The position numbers were made by a program, and so were the translations under genes. The notes under the pieces are model-generated. The model ran no database searches, was not told where the DNA came from, and was given only the letters and a program-made list of their open reading frames with translations. Of a DNA stretch of 25,690 nt, positions 1 through 10,745 are shown one piece after another (position 1 is the stretch's first letter; every line of letters begins with the position of its first letter). The DNA comes from Tubiluchus corallicola (taxonomy: Eukaryota; Priapulida; Priapulimorpha; Priapulimorphida; Tubiluchidae): the NCBI GenBank assembly GCA_030141605.1, contig JAQGDQ010002387.1:250001-275690 (forward strand). The letters run 5' to 3'.

Positions 1-942
1 ATGGAATTAATGTTATTTACAGCCGCTTCAATCTCGTTCTCGTTTACATTATAATTAAAGCAATGTAGTATAGTGCATTAAGGCCTTTTTATAAATAATC
101 TCTGGATTGTGGCACGTCAAGCTTCGCTAGCGGTTTCTTTACTTGCGTAAACTACATGAAAGTGCGCACATCATTGTCTATTGTTGAGCAGATGAAACCA
201 CAAAATACTATAATTTGTTAAAATCAAACCTGTTGTAGTTTGCCATTTTTTATGAAAGATGAAGTGTAGCCAACCTAAAAGGAGAGAAAGTAGGTAAATT
301 AGTAAAATTATGGTATTGTGTGCTTTCATTCGCATACATTACCCATCAACTATAGTGAATGATGAAAGCAATTTACCTGTAGCATAAGACTTCACCGCCA
401 CACTCAACAAAAATTAGAACAACGTCCATACTAACTGAACACAACAGAGTAGCGCCACCTATCAATACTGGCCTTCATTCACTTTGTTAAACGAATGCGA
501 TTCGCAATGTCTACACAATTATATTACTAGAATTTAATAACCAAGATTTAATAGACAAAATAAGCAACAGAGGAAATGAATTAAAGCAACAAGGTTTCTC
601 TCAAAAGCAAGTTTTGAACAACGTGTACGTTGATGACACATCACATCATGCCAGTGATTCCACGTCAGCAGCGCCGCGTCACGTTTTTGCAGCCATGTGT
701 AAATTTTTACAGACATGTACGAATCTTGATAAGGCAGTTGTAAAGCTGCATGAGTGCATTTCTATTTACGTACTTACGCACCTCATATCTATTTATACAT
801 TATTATATGAGGTGCATCTAGTTACGTAGGCCTATTCTATTAGTCAAAATAATGCTTAGATGCGCAGTCAAGATTCGTGTTTTCTAAGCTGAAAGAGTTA
901 GACGGAATTTGCCAACTTTATAAGGCCTTGCTAATTTTTGTA
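1..942. other. upstream region without a recognisable gene
   Basis: I see no reading frame here with protein-like composition or a known motif; the longest open frames are about 60-70 codons and overlap on opposite strands. The stretch is AT-rich and ends in the putative 5' flank of the BTB-BACK gene. The only structure I can support is an 11-bp perfect inverted repeat at 778-815, listed separately. Confidence 0.6.
778..815. repeat. perfect 11-bp inverted repeat (hairpin)
   Basis: The arms GCACCTCATAT (778-788) and ATATGAGGTGC (805-815) are perfect reverse complements separated by a 16-nt AT-rich loop. It lies about 130 bp upstream of the BTB-BACK start codon. It could be a remnant of a small inverted-repeat element or a transcript hairpin; the sequence alone does not decide. 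Confidence 0.6.
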
Positions 943-2280
943 ATGGCCTGTTCATCGTCCAAAGACTACTCCATAGATATGGCGGCAATATGGAAAAGAG
1001 CAAACTGGTCTGAAAGATTGTCCAGCCTGTTTGATAGTGGTACGTTGCAAGACGTTGAGTTCATCGTAGGTGAAAAACGCATCACAATAAGAGCAAATAA
1101 ACTCGTCTTGTCGTTGGTAAGTCGAGTATTTTTTACAATGTTTTATGGATCACTACCAGAGGTCACTAACACACCTATTGAAGTTCCAGATATCAGAGTG
1201 AAAGTGTTCAACATTTTTCTCGAATTTGTTTATACCGACAGGATTCCCATAACTGATTGTAGTGTGTTATGTCATGATGGGGTTCCTTCAGCATTTGAAC
1301 TAATTTATGTGGCCAAGAAATATGACGTGAGAAGGTTGGAAAGCATTGCGGCTAAGTACATTATGTCACATCTGACAGTTGATAATGTGTGTGATGTCAT
1401 TAGAGAAAACTATTTGTACGAAAACCGGGACGTGCACGAACAGTGCTATCAACTAATTGATTTGTACCCGCTGGATGTGTTTACGTCTAAGAGTTTCACA
1501 AAGCTAGCCTACACAGAATTGCTGGAAATAGTTAAGAAAATAAACAACAAAATTTCTGAATTATCAATTTATGAATCAGTTGTTGGATGGGCGCGGGCTC
1601 AATGCGCCCGGAAAACACTGGCGACTTCTACTGGTAACATTCGCAACGAAATGAGCGACGTACTGTACGAAATTCGTTTTCCCTTGATGGATCTGCAAGA
1701 GTTTGCGGATGGACCCGCTCAGTCCGGCATATTAACCGATAGTGAAGTAGCTAACATTTTCTTAAACAGGCATGGATCATTAAACAAAGTACAGCTGATT
1801 TTTCCCGGAGAAAATAGGTGCGATTTTATGCTAAACTCACAAGACTTTAGGGGTAGGCCTACGCTTGTCTTTAGAGTGCCAGTACAGCACATTGATGGAC
1901 TTCAACGCGGAAAAGGAAAGTGGTTTTCCTCTAAACCATGTTATCCTATTGCGGGAGTGTCCTGGGCGCTAGAACTTAGGAAGTGTGGCCCACTTACCTG
2001 TAATTCTGAGACTGAAAAAGGCCAAAGTTGTTGTTTTCATTTCCGGTTTGAACCCCATTGTGCAGCAGAAGAACGAAGAACTAGAACATTGTTCAGGGAA
2101 TCCAGGATAGTGCTGGTGAATCTTGATCCACAAAAAAGCATCGAAAAAAAGCTGGCTGAGGACAAAACACCAGCTATTTGGTGGGAAGACAACTTCATTT
2201 CGTCACGTGACTTGCTGACATTTGAAAGTGGCTTTATTATTGCTGACGTGATTACAGTTTACTTTATACCATGTGTTTAA
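943..2280 (+). CDS. BTB-BACK domain protein with C-terminal MATH/TRAF-like domain
   Basis: The frame encodes 445 residues in one exon. Residues about 24-143 form a BTB/POZ fold related to the BTBD2/3/6 group: a start like SLFDSGTLQDVEFIVG, then FFTMFYGSLPEV and FLEFVYTD. Residues about 146-265 match a BACK domain (YESVVGWARAQC, LYEIRFPLMDLQEFADGPAQ). The last 140 residues resemble a MATH/TRAF domain: VSWALEL, then a closing WWEDNFISSRDL and a GFIIADVITVYF strand. Such proteins usually act as substrate adaptors for cullin-3 ubiquitin ligases; that role is inferred. The frame is open upstream to 877 but only through a GTG codon, so the ATG at 943 is chosen; it has G at -3 and G at +4. A second in-frame ATG at 979 also has good context. 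No intron is evident, so a retrogene origin is possible. Confidence 0.85.
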   Translation: MACSSSKDYSIDMAAIWKRANWSERLSSLFDSGTLQDVEFIVGEKRITIRANKLVLSLVSRVFFTMFYGSLPEVTNTPIEVPDIRVKVFNIFLEFVYTDRIPITDCSVLCHDGVPSAFELIYVAKKYDVRRLESIAAKYIMSHLTVDNVCDVIRENYLYENRDVHEQCYQLIDLYPLDVFTSKSFTKLAYTELLEIVKKINNKISELSIYESVVGWARAQCARKTLATSTGNIRNEMSDVLYEIRFPLMDLQEFADGPAQSGILTDSEVANIFLNRHGSLNKVQLIFPGENRCDFMLNSQDFRGRPTLVFRVPVQHIDGLQRGKGKWFSSKPCYPIAGVSWALELRKCGPLTCNSETEKGQSCCFHFRFEPHCAAEERRTRTLFRESRIVLVNLDPQKSIEKKLAEDKTPAIWWEDNFISSRDLLTFESGFIIADVITVYFIPCV

Positions 2281-2370
2281 CTAAGACACTTCAAGCAAAT
2301 AATCATGCTAGTGTAATTATAAGAATCCACGCGAAAATAATATTGTAATTTGCATAAAATGAGACAAACT

Positions 2371-2376
2371 AATAAA
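2371..2376 (+). other. AATAAA polyadenylation signal of the BTB-BACK gene
   Basis: A canonical AATAAA lies about 90 nt after the BTB-BACK stop codon, in AT-rich sequence. It is a suitable 3' end signal for that gene; the cleavage site is not determinable. Confidence 0.5.
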
Positions 2377-2742
2377 GATTAACCGCATGGCAGCCATTCT
2401 AGTGCATGAGACAAAATTTTCATGTTGCGTATTTGTGCAAAATCGTAATGGCTAAAATCTGAAAATCTGAATGTAATGTTTTATTTTTATAATGCAACTC
2501 AGTTGTGCTGTTTTATAGCCTATTAACTGTTACCGCTGCTGCTGCTGTTGTTGTTACTAAGACTGATAGAATTTTTTTATAACGACGAATAAAAACGAAC
2601 AGTCTTAAATTTTATTATTCTTATTAATACTTAGTCATTCTTTATCTAATTTAAAATTTCAACTTGCTGATTTATGTAGAAATGTAGCGAGATTAGATTA
2701 ATTAAATTATGCTCTCAAAACAGAAAGTCCAATGGAAGTGGA

Positions 2743-2850
2743 AGTGTTTTATTAACTAACACTGATTGATTATCTCTGTAAAGTTTTTATCGGTGATTAT
2801 CAATGTATTTTAATGGCAAATAAAGATTATTATATATACATATATAAGCA
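2743..2850 (+). mobile_element. 3' tail fragment of the LINE found at 22059-25690
   Basis: From about 2748, the sequence from TTTTATTAACTAACACTG to the AATAAAGATTATTATATATA end matches the reverse complement of 22083-22165, the 3' end of the minus-strand LINE. By eye there are only a few substitutions and one small indel over roughly 90 nt. The element runs in the plus direction here and ends in a TATATA-type tail. Sequence upstream of 2743 no longer matches that LINE, so this is a strongly 5'-truncated copy or a non-autonomous element sharing its 3' end. Confidence 0.8.
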
Positions 2851-3500
2851 GAATAAAGTTGGAAACAGGTGTTTTGCAGCACATTGATTCATTGAATGAA
2901 TATCTGCACCCTGACATAAAATACTGACTTTCAACACAGCCAATGTAATATCAGTTAGTATTCAATGACTTAAAGTTGATTTTTCTTGACCTGTCCGTTA
3001 AGAAAAGCAAGCATATGACGGGTGCGGAAATTCATTCAACATATTACAAAAAAAGGGCCGATTCCACGTTTATTCAACATCAAGTTCCATCGGTCTTTCA
3101 AAGTTAACCTAATATCGCGAAATTTCAACATAATTCAAAACGTGAATTGAAGCGATAACTAAATTTTGACTACCCTGTAGTTCCTTATAATAAAATTTAC
3201 TGCACAGTTTCATATCCAAAAGCATCTGTGTGATTACGTATCATTTAGATCAAGCAGGCAGCAGGTGTGTTTGTATAAGATTTTGTTTGAGATATCTTTG
3301 TTTACCATTGATGCAATAGAGTTGATGTATTTCAGTGTGTAAATAAATTTGATTGTCATCAAACTACATTGTGAAAAATCGATTTGAGCTGCAAATAAGT
3401 AGTTTTTGCAAATGAAAAAGCTACACAAATACAACAATTTCCCACTACGAAACTCATGTTGTAGTGTTCAGACGTGGAAACATCAGACAATGTTCCTAAA

Positions 3501-4685
3501 ATGATACCAAGGAAAGTTCATGTCAGAGATATTGATGCAGCATTACACACTGGTTTAAAAAATCAGCAATCAGTTGATAAAGTCAAGAGAAATGCAAAAA
3601 GGTGGTTGCATCCGAAGGTATACACCATCCAGGAAATAGAAAATAAAAGTACAGTGAAACCTGGCGATAACAACTACTATCGTGATTGTTCAGTAACAAG
3701 CAATGAGTTGTATTACAAATTGCACCCACTTTTGAATTCTGCAAGGATTTTCGGTCTCTTTCACCTTCCGAAACATCGGCCCGAAAATGCTTCTCTGCTT
3801 GCCTCTTTTTCTGGAGCCACCTGGTGGTCGCTCGTGACACTGCTGTGTGTTACAGCAATATGTGCAAAGTCATTGAAATCTGACACTGGCAAAGCTGACC
3901 TGACGACAGCCACCGGCATTGCACAGTCGTTTGTCTTGTTCTTGGAGGTAATTCTGGTTTTGGTTAGATGGTTCACATTTGTTGCCGGATTCAAAATGGC
4001 GAATGTTTTCTCAGAATTTGAGAAACAACTTCCTCGTTATATCAATCACAGTAAAGTTACTAACATCAAATCACTTACACAAACTCTCAGAGAAAATCGG
4101 CTTTCATGGGGATTAACCTTGATGGGCTGGGCGGTGATTATAAGTACTTTTTTGTATGCAACAATAAACAAGGTTTTCGAGAACCTGAATTCAACTATAA
4201 CTCTACGTTTGGTATTTATAAATACGGTTTATGTTATCTATGACAAGTTTCAGTTGGCAACTGTCATTTTTGCTGCATACATCGTCGTCTCGTTGTGCAA
4301 AATATTAAATTCTAAATTTAGTTTTCAACACGATGGCCTACGATTGGATACTGACGAAAAGGTGAATAATTTCTTGGACAAGCAAAGAGGATTCATTCTT
4401 CTAATTGAAGTTGTGGATGAGACAATATCACCAATGCTTTTGATGATTTGTCTCGGAAGTTTCATGGTGATCGTTGTTCAAATTTATCTTTACAGCCATA
4501 ATTATCACTCCGGTATTCCACCAGGTTATTTACAGGAATTTGTCCACGTGTTTTCTACTCTACAAAGTTTCTCATTCCTACTGATTCTTATCAGCTGTAC
4601 AGCTCTGCACGAAAAAGTCATGCAAGTTGAAAGAATTTTACATTCTATAAAACGAAGTCAATTGGGAGAAATGGCCAGATATGAG
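3501..4685 (+). CDS. gustatory-receptor-like protein, alternative first exon 1
   Basis: The exon encodes 395 residues. A hydrophilic N-terminus is followed by YKLHPLL...RIFGLFHLP at about 72-90, the conserved entry into TM1 of insect-type gustatory receptors (7tm_7 family). About six hydrophobic segments follow, near residues 103-123, 139-163, 200-221, 236-268, 309-333 and 346-369. Family landmarks are GIAQSFVLFLEVI, YDKFQLATVIFAAY and SHNYHSGIPPGYLQEF. The exon stops before TM7: the codons GCC AGA TAT GAG are followed by GTAAAT, a good donor in phase 0, and read-through reaches a stop within four codons. Its likely partners are the exons at 11856 and 12574, giving about 478 residues. The first in-frame ATG is at 3501 (A at -3); the frame opens at 3465, so a 5' exon cannot be excluded. 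The ligand is unknown. Confidence 0.8.
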
Positions 4686-5818
4686 GTAAATACATGAAAT
4701 AATTCTCAGACCTGGCACTCTTCATATGCTATGTAGATTTTTTTTATTTCAGGAAATATAAAGAATAAAAGCAAGCATGTAGTGATGGAAAGTTAAACAG
4801 CTTCTAAGAAAATAAAACAAATTAGAACTGTTTGGAAATTTGCAGCAAGAGTTAGTTGTACAAGTGTACAAGCCACTAGAGCTCTAACAATAAGAAAACA
4901 AAGGTAACACCTTGCCAAAACACACTCGATGGCTTGAAACACTTTATACGTGAGTGAAGTGCAACAGATAAAAGAAAAATATATATTTTACATTAACTGT
5001 TGTTCAAAACAATTCATGTGCAGGTATTATTGCCTAAAAGGATGATGTTCTTCTATTCTTAGCCCTTAGCAGTTCCAGTGTTGGAAATTTTTTTCAAGTT
5101 TCTTTCCAGGTCTTTGCATCCGAAAACTGATTACACGTTCAAACTAATAATTAGTTGTCTTTAATTAAGTTACTGCACACTTGATAATTAATAATAAAAC
5201 CATTGCCTCCATACTCAACCAAGATCAGTCTCTGAATCATGTGAGATGCAATTTAAAAACTTTAAGATAGAGTTAATTGCTTACAACAGATGTAGAGACG
5301 ATTGCTGCTTTAATCTGGTACTTTAAGTTAAAAAAGTAAGCGTCTTATATCCAACGCTTATCACATCTTGTTGATTCCTAATATTCCAATGCCACCTTCC
5401 TGGTGGGTCAATAACTAGATATAGTTGCTGTGCTGCAAATATTAGCAGTGTGACCTGCTAATTTTATTCTATCTGTGAATTATTCCATCCATTACATCAC
5501 TGAGGCACTTATTGCAGTATGCTATTATTTAACAATAAACGCCAACAATAAATGTGTGCAAGGCTGTTATGCATTTGTCTAGCAAATGGTAAATAGATTG
5601 AAATTAAAAGCATTTGTGTTTACACTACTTTGTTCTGCACAACATTAGCAAGCAACAGAAAAACCACCTTATTTATAGCAAAAACAATTCAGGACTTTTA
5701 GATCACGTTCAGAATTATTGCAATCGAGAAGTACTCCTCGTATGCTAGTTCAAGAAAAGGAAATAAATATTACTCAAAGTTAAACAAGACAGGTGTTTTC
5801 GATTTTTCTACAAATGAT
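4686..5818. other. intron/intergenic region between first exons 1 and 2
   Basis: This is AT-rich sequence without a recognisable gene. I looked for copies of the 90-nt exon (W-x-F-Y core) and of the TM7 exon (TFFIVIVQF-like) and found neither, which supports joining of first exon 1 to distant 3' exons. A promoter for first exon 2 is expected in the right part, but no motif stands out. Confidence 0.5.
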
Positions 5819-6931
5819 ATGAAGAAATCTAAAGACGTTTCAAAGCAAGTTGTGAGTACCATAAGTTGCATAGCTTGGAAATCATGTGATGACGATCCTT
5901 CAATGCCCATCAACCGTGAAATGGAAGAAAAGAATTTCACAGAAATTTTGATGATGAATGATATGTATAAAAGCTTAAAACCTTTGCTGCAATCTGCCAA
6001 AGTTTTTGGATTATTTCACGTACCAAATCAATACCAGGAGAGTTTTCGCATGCTGTCATATTTTTCTAGAAGCACCACTTGGTCGTTCATTGTTTTTCTT
6101 GGTGTAGTGTCAATTTGCATAAAGTCTTTGGTTGCAGATGTACAACATGCTAACCTTACTACAGCCAGTGGTATTGCACAATCATTCGTCTTACTGTTGG
6201 AAGTAATTCTCACACTTGTGAGATTTTTTGCATTCATTGTTGGGTTCAAGATGAGAAAGGTGTTCATCGAGTTTGACAAGATGGCATGCAAGAGGAAATC
6301 ATATTTTGCTAAATCTGATTCAACTACAACCAAAATTTCTGTAACTTTTATATCCTATTTCCTGGCAGTAATTGGATGGGTTACAATGATTGTGACATTT
6401 GTTTATGCAGCAATTCATAAAGTAAAAGTTCATATCGGCAACGACAATAATACTATGGGCAACATAATTATATCAGCAGCATATCTCATTTACGACAAAT
6501 TTCAACTCGCAGTGGTAATATTTCCTGCCTATATCACTACTTGTCTGTGTATCACCTTGATACAAAAATTTAAAAATGCAAAACTTGGTGAAACCACAGA
6601 CCAGAATCTTCACGTCTTCTTAGAAAAGCAAACCAAATTCATTCATTTAATCAAAGTTATTGATGAGACAATGTCACCAATGCTTTTGATGATTTGTTTC
6701 GGAAGCTTCATAGTGGTCGTTGTTCAAATTTATCTTTACAGCCATAATTATCACTGTGACATTCCACCAGGTTATCTACAGGAATTTGTCCACGTGTTTT
6801 CTACTCTGCAAAGTTTTTCATTCCTACTGATTCTTATCAGCTGCACAGCACTTCACGAAAAAGTCATGCAAGCTGAAAAAATTTTACATTCTATAAAGCG
6901 AAGTCAATTGGGAGAAATGGCCAGATATGAG
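5819..6931 (+). CDS. gustatory-receptor-like protein, alternative first exon 2
   Basis: The exon encodes 371 residues, from an ATG with G at -3 to the donor GAG|GTAATT in phase 0. YKSLKPLL...KVFGLFHVP at 50-69 marks the entry to TM1. Six membrane segments lie near 84-104, 117-142, 176-198, 216-247, 285-307 and 322-345. YDKFQLAVVIFPAY (225-238) and SHNYHCDIPPGYLQEF (308-323) are the family landmarks. The last 270 nt are almost identical to first exon 1, while the N-terminal half is far more diverged. Spliced to the shared exons it would give about 454 residues. An ATG five bases upstream opens a two-codon frame overlapping the start. Without splicing the frame ends ten codons after the donor, leaving a six-segment protein without TM7. 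Confidence 0.82.
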
Positions 6932-8537
6932 GTAATTACATTAAATAGTATCTTATGCTTATAAGGGACAGTTGTAGATGACGGAATGCTCAAAAAATCA
7001 AATCTCAAGTTCTGTTTTTGCTTGCTAATGGCATTCTAACAAAATATTATAAAGCACCTTTGCAAATACAGTTGCAATTATAAGACCATAATAAAATAAT
7101 TAACTGATCAAATGAATTAATAATTTACGTGTGAATGTTAAAATGTTACAAACTACAACAAAATTGCAAATGCAATGTTGCAAAGGCTATAAAGGCTACA
7201 AAGGTAGTTTTACAGTCTATTGTTCTGCTGGATTCTGCATATAAACAGATTGAATCACTTGAGCATGTATGTATAGGCTAACAAATTTAAATGTAAGCTT
7301 CATCCAAGGCTTGAAGGCCTGAAAGGTGGCTGCACATGACAGTATATCAGTTTATCCCCAACAATTATAGTTCTTTGTATTTTAGCCAGTGCAGTTCATT
7401 ACACAAGTTGGGGTAATCCAGGTATGAAACTGTCTACACCATTGAGACTTTGCCAGTGGTGTAAATCGTGCCATCAGCTGCAAGTGAAAACAGAGGCAAT
7501 AAGCACATTTACCCGTGACATCACGTAGTGTCACCTTTAAACGCACAAGATTCTTGTACAGATTTTGTAACTTAAAATTAACATTTATTATCACGTAAAG
7601 TAAAATTTTGCATTTTAGCACACTATATTTCTTTTATAAATTACTCCTAGAGTCACGTCTGAGGACTTCACGTATTTGAAATTGAAAAATTACAAAATCG
7701 TGTTTATCTTATTTGCAGTTAACTGTGCAAGGTCTGTGAAGACCTTTTTATTGCTAATTTGAAAGAATATGCTTTCGCTCATTGAATCATAAATGTTGAC
7801 AATGCGTTTGTTTGCCGCTCCTCATATTTTTGCTATGGACGTCTCCGAATGCCTAATGTTTGCTTATAAACTCTGCTTTTAACAGAGGCTTGTTATCTCA
7901 CTAGTTTTTACCAAAAATTGTTTCCTGTCAACTACAGTTTTACTTGCTTCAAGAAGGTCGACCTATCACTACCAAGTTATTAATAAAAAAAATTTCTCGC
8001 CCTGTTTTTAAACCTGTTTTTTACTGTGGGAATGCCTCAGCATATTACCATAATTCAACGCTGTCAGTTCTTTAGAACTTCTGTCTTTCAGATTTTATGA
8101 CATTTCTGACTTAAAAAATGACGAAGAACATGGACATTCAATCGCACACACACATTGTGCATTGCGCCAAAAAAAATTAAAGGGGCAAATGCTTTTTTTA
8201 ATGATTTATTGGCTCTTTGTGTTGCCAACTGATCTATGTTCATCCAGCAGAGGATTAGTGTTGCCTAGTTCAGCTTTAACTCATCCACCATAGAAGCCGA
8301 GAATAATCGATTAATACGTTCACAAGACTTTGAGTTTTTTCTTAGTTATAGTTTTAGCTGGTAATGAAATACTATTTTTTGAGACATGTCGAGGACAATC
8401 GTGTGAAAGTAACTTCTACAAAGCTCACAACTATTTAAGTATAGTCTTTTTTAATCTGAGTTCAGGGACTATTAGCGATCACCCTGACGATTATAAAATT
8501 AGTCATGGTAATATGAACACATAATTAATTAGTTAAT

Positions 8538-8710
8538 TAAATTTCGATACCAAACTTGCAAGACAGGCGTGTAAAATATTAGAAATACTGTCTGTATTTG
8601 AACCACTGCCCTTCTGCTTACAAGGCAGATGCTTCAGATCAATAAGCTACTTTATTACTCAGCGAAAAGTTTTAACATTTCCTGTCTATAAACTTTGGTA
8701 TCAAAATTTA
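8538..8710. mobile_element. small terminal-inverted-repeat element with tRNA-like core
   Basis: The 30-nt stretch 8538-8567 pairs with the reverse complement of 8681-8710, with 25 of 30 positions identical by my count (shared core GATACCAAA and outer TAAATTT, inner GACAGG). A weaker match continues inward for roughly a dozen bases. The element is 173 bp and encloses a tRNA-Thr-like sequence on the minus strand. No clear target-site duplication is visible. It resembles a MITE that captured, or grew around, a tRNA-derived sequence; the family is unknown to me. Confidence 0.6.
8590..8670 (-). pseudogene. degenerate tRNA-Thr-like sequence
   Basis: Read on the minus strand, an anticodon arm with perfect stem TCTGC/GCAGA encloses the loop CTTGTAA, giving anticodon TGT (threonine). 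GGTTCAAATAC follows at the right distance as a T-loop/B-box. The D-arm (TAGCTTATTGATCTGAAGC) is recognisable but off consensus, and the acceptor stem does not pair well. It is therefore probably not a functional tRNA but a tRNA-derived repeat or pseudogene. Confidence 0.55.
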
Positions 8711-9230
8711 GTTATATGTGTTTTTGTAATATCTTTCATAACAATCTTGACATTACGATTATAATAATTAAAAGTGGTCTTGTTTACTCAAAACAAAGGC
8801 ACAGTTAATAAACTTGGTACAACCAAAACAGGTTTAACTGCGAAGGTATAATAGTAGAAAGTACAATTTTAGTGTTTTTCATTCATGCAATAATAATTTC
8901 TAAAATGAATGCCTTTTTATAATGAATGCTCATTATATAAGTCAGTTTCTTTTTTGACTTCGATCATGGTGTATAGCGTAGGAATTCTAAAGGAGAGAAG
9001 AAATCGCTGCAATTATGGGCAAACTGACTATTTACCCAATTATAAATGTATCAAAAGAAAATGTTCTCCAATGTTTCTTTGTTTGGCATGCAGCACTCAA
9101 CCACATTTCCTTTGGCTATTGTGATCTGTTAATGCATCAGCTTGAGGCTTCTACGAAGGAACCTAGGTCACCAGAGTGCTTCAAACACTTATACTTGAAC
9201 GAAGTGATGTTTTTGTTAAATTGTTTCATA

Positions 9231-10367
9231 ATGGGCACCAGAATACCTTCTGCTCCAACAAATACTTTTAAGAACTCAGTAATAAAAAGTCCAACGAAAT
9301 GGACACCAATTCAGACAATGGTTGGTGATGGAAAGCTTGCAAATAACGTGATTTCAGAGTCTGGCGACTTCATATTGTTGGACACAGTGAGTTTTTATAA
9401 AAGCTTGCATCCACTTCTAACGTTAGCTAAAGTATTTGGCCTATTTCACATTCCAAGTAGAAAAAACACGCAAAGGAGATTCCAAGCTCTTCTATGTGGC
9501 AGTACGACGTGGTCATTAGCAATGGCTGTTGGAGTCACAATAGTGTGTACCTACGACTTAATTACGGACTTGAGAGCTGCAGACTTGATTACTCCAGCTG
9601 GTATAGCACAATCATTTGTACTTTTTCTCGAGGTTGTGAATACTATCATTAGATGGTTTGCTTTTGTTTCAGCTTTTAAAGTGACCAAGTTGTTTTCCAA
9701 GTTTGAGTGTACTACAGAAAACAGTGCCGAACGGACAAAACTACTTAGGCTCAAATTGTTTAAACGAGAGCTAAAAGACAGCACTGTCAGCTGGACATTA
9801 GCCTTTGTAGGATGGATTGCGATGAGCTGCACATTTTTAAACGCTTTAGTAGAGAAAGTGAAATATATCTACGAAGATACATCCATTAGGAGTTGCGTTT
9901 TAAATATCGTATTTTTATTCTACGATAAATTACAACTTTCCACGATCATGTTTCCAGCCTTTATTATAGTTGGTGTTTGTTGCACTCTGCTCTCCTACTT
10001 TGAAACTCAAAAGGAACCCCCGAAAGTCAATACCGATAAAAATGTGTTAAGTTATCTGAAGGGACAGTCAGCAATTATAGAAGTTATTGAAGTCATCGAT
10101 GCAGCTATATCACCCTCGCTTTTCATGATTTGTTTCGTGAGTTTCATGGTAACTGGATTGCAAGTATATCTCTACAGTCACAACTATCACTTTGGTGTAC
10201 CAAAAGGTTTTATGCAAGAGTTTATATTCGTCTATTCTACTCTGCAAACTGTCTCGTTCTTATTAATTCTGATCGGCTGCACAGCTGTGCATGAAAAGAT
10301 TTTGCAAGCGGAAAGAGCGTTACGCAAAGTTGAACTTTATCAACTGGGTGACGTGGCACGCTATGAG
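9231..10367 (+). CDS. gustatory-receptor-like protein, alternative first exon 3
   Basis: From the ATG at 9231 (A at -3, G at +4) the exon encodes 379 residues and ends at donor GAG|GTATAA in phase 0. YKSLHPLL...KVFGLFHIP starts at residue 56, similar to the 44-72 seen in the four relatives; starting at 9015 would put it at 128, so 9231 is preferred, though the frame is open further upstream. Landmarks are GIAQSFVLFLEV, YDKLQLSTIMFPAF, SHNYHFGVPKGFMQEF and TAVHEKILQAE before the closing GDVARYE. It is the most diverged of the three exons in this part of the cluster, and lies nearest the shared exons (1.5 kb intron with a long microsatellite). The spliced protein would be about 462 residues, a typical length for the family. 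Confidence 0.8.
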
Positions 10368-10435
10368 GTATAATATTGGGCCTATACCAAATTAATTCTT
10401 TTTTTAAGGCATGTCGCCTCTGAAGTGAGGAAAAT

Positions 10436-10745
<310 letters not shown>

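Larger units (their letters stand above)
2281..3500. other. intergenic region between the BTB-BACK gene and the receptor cluster
   Basis: It holds the BTB-BACK 3' flank with its AATAAA, a short GCT/GTT-type trinucleotide run near 2530-2556, and a LINE 3'-tail fragment at 2743-2850. No coding sequence is recognised. The promoter and any 5' UTR of the first receptor exon should lie in its right part; I cannot identify a core promoter motif. Confidence 0.5.
6932..9230. other. intron/intergenic region between first exons 2 and 3
   Basis: No gene is recognised. The region holds an inverted-repeat element with a tRNA-like core at 8538-8710. An open frame upstream of 9231 reaches back to an ATG at 9015, but its 72 codons show no family resemblance. 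I found no copy of the 90-nt or TM7 exons here. Confidence 0.5.

Noticed and set aside
614-829. 71-codon plus-strand frame and its overlapping minus-strand frame
   Set aside because: No motif and no codon signal; the two frames overlap on opposite strands, as expected by chance.
877-942. Extending the BTB-BACK protein to 877
   Set aside because: It would need a GTG start, which is not normal for nuclear genes; the ATG at 943 has good context.
3474-3500. Starting first exon 1 at 3474
   Set aside because: The codon there is GTG; the first in-frame ATG is at 3501.
3583-3994. Minus-strand open frames antisense to the receptor exons (also near 6028-6333, 9551-9832 and 14748-14942)
   Set aside because: They recur at the same place in each receptor exon because the sense codons are conserved; they show no independent protein features.
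4801-4900. Possible private exon 2 for first exon 1 (a TVWKF-like translation)
   Set aside because: Only the W-K-F match; there is no FY-x-I-NR continuation, no good acceptor/donor pair in phase 0, and stops nearby.
5090-5155. Possible exon around a CWKFFSSFFPG translation
   Set aside because: The match is three residues long and the surrounding residues do not follow the family pattern.
9015-9230. Extending first exon 3 to the ATG at 9015
   Set aside because: The 72 extra residues lack family resemblance and would put the FGLF motif 128 residues in, against 44-72 in the other four; 9231 has strong start context.
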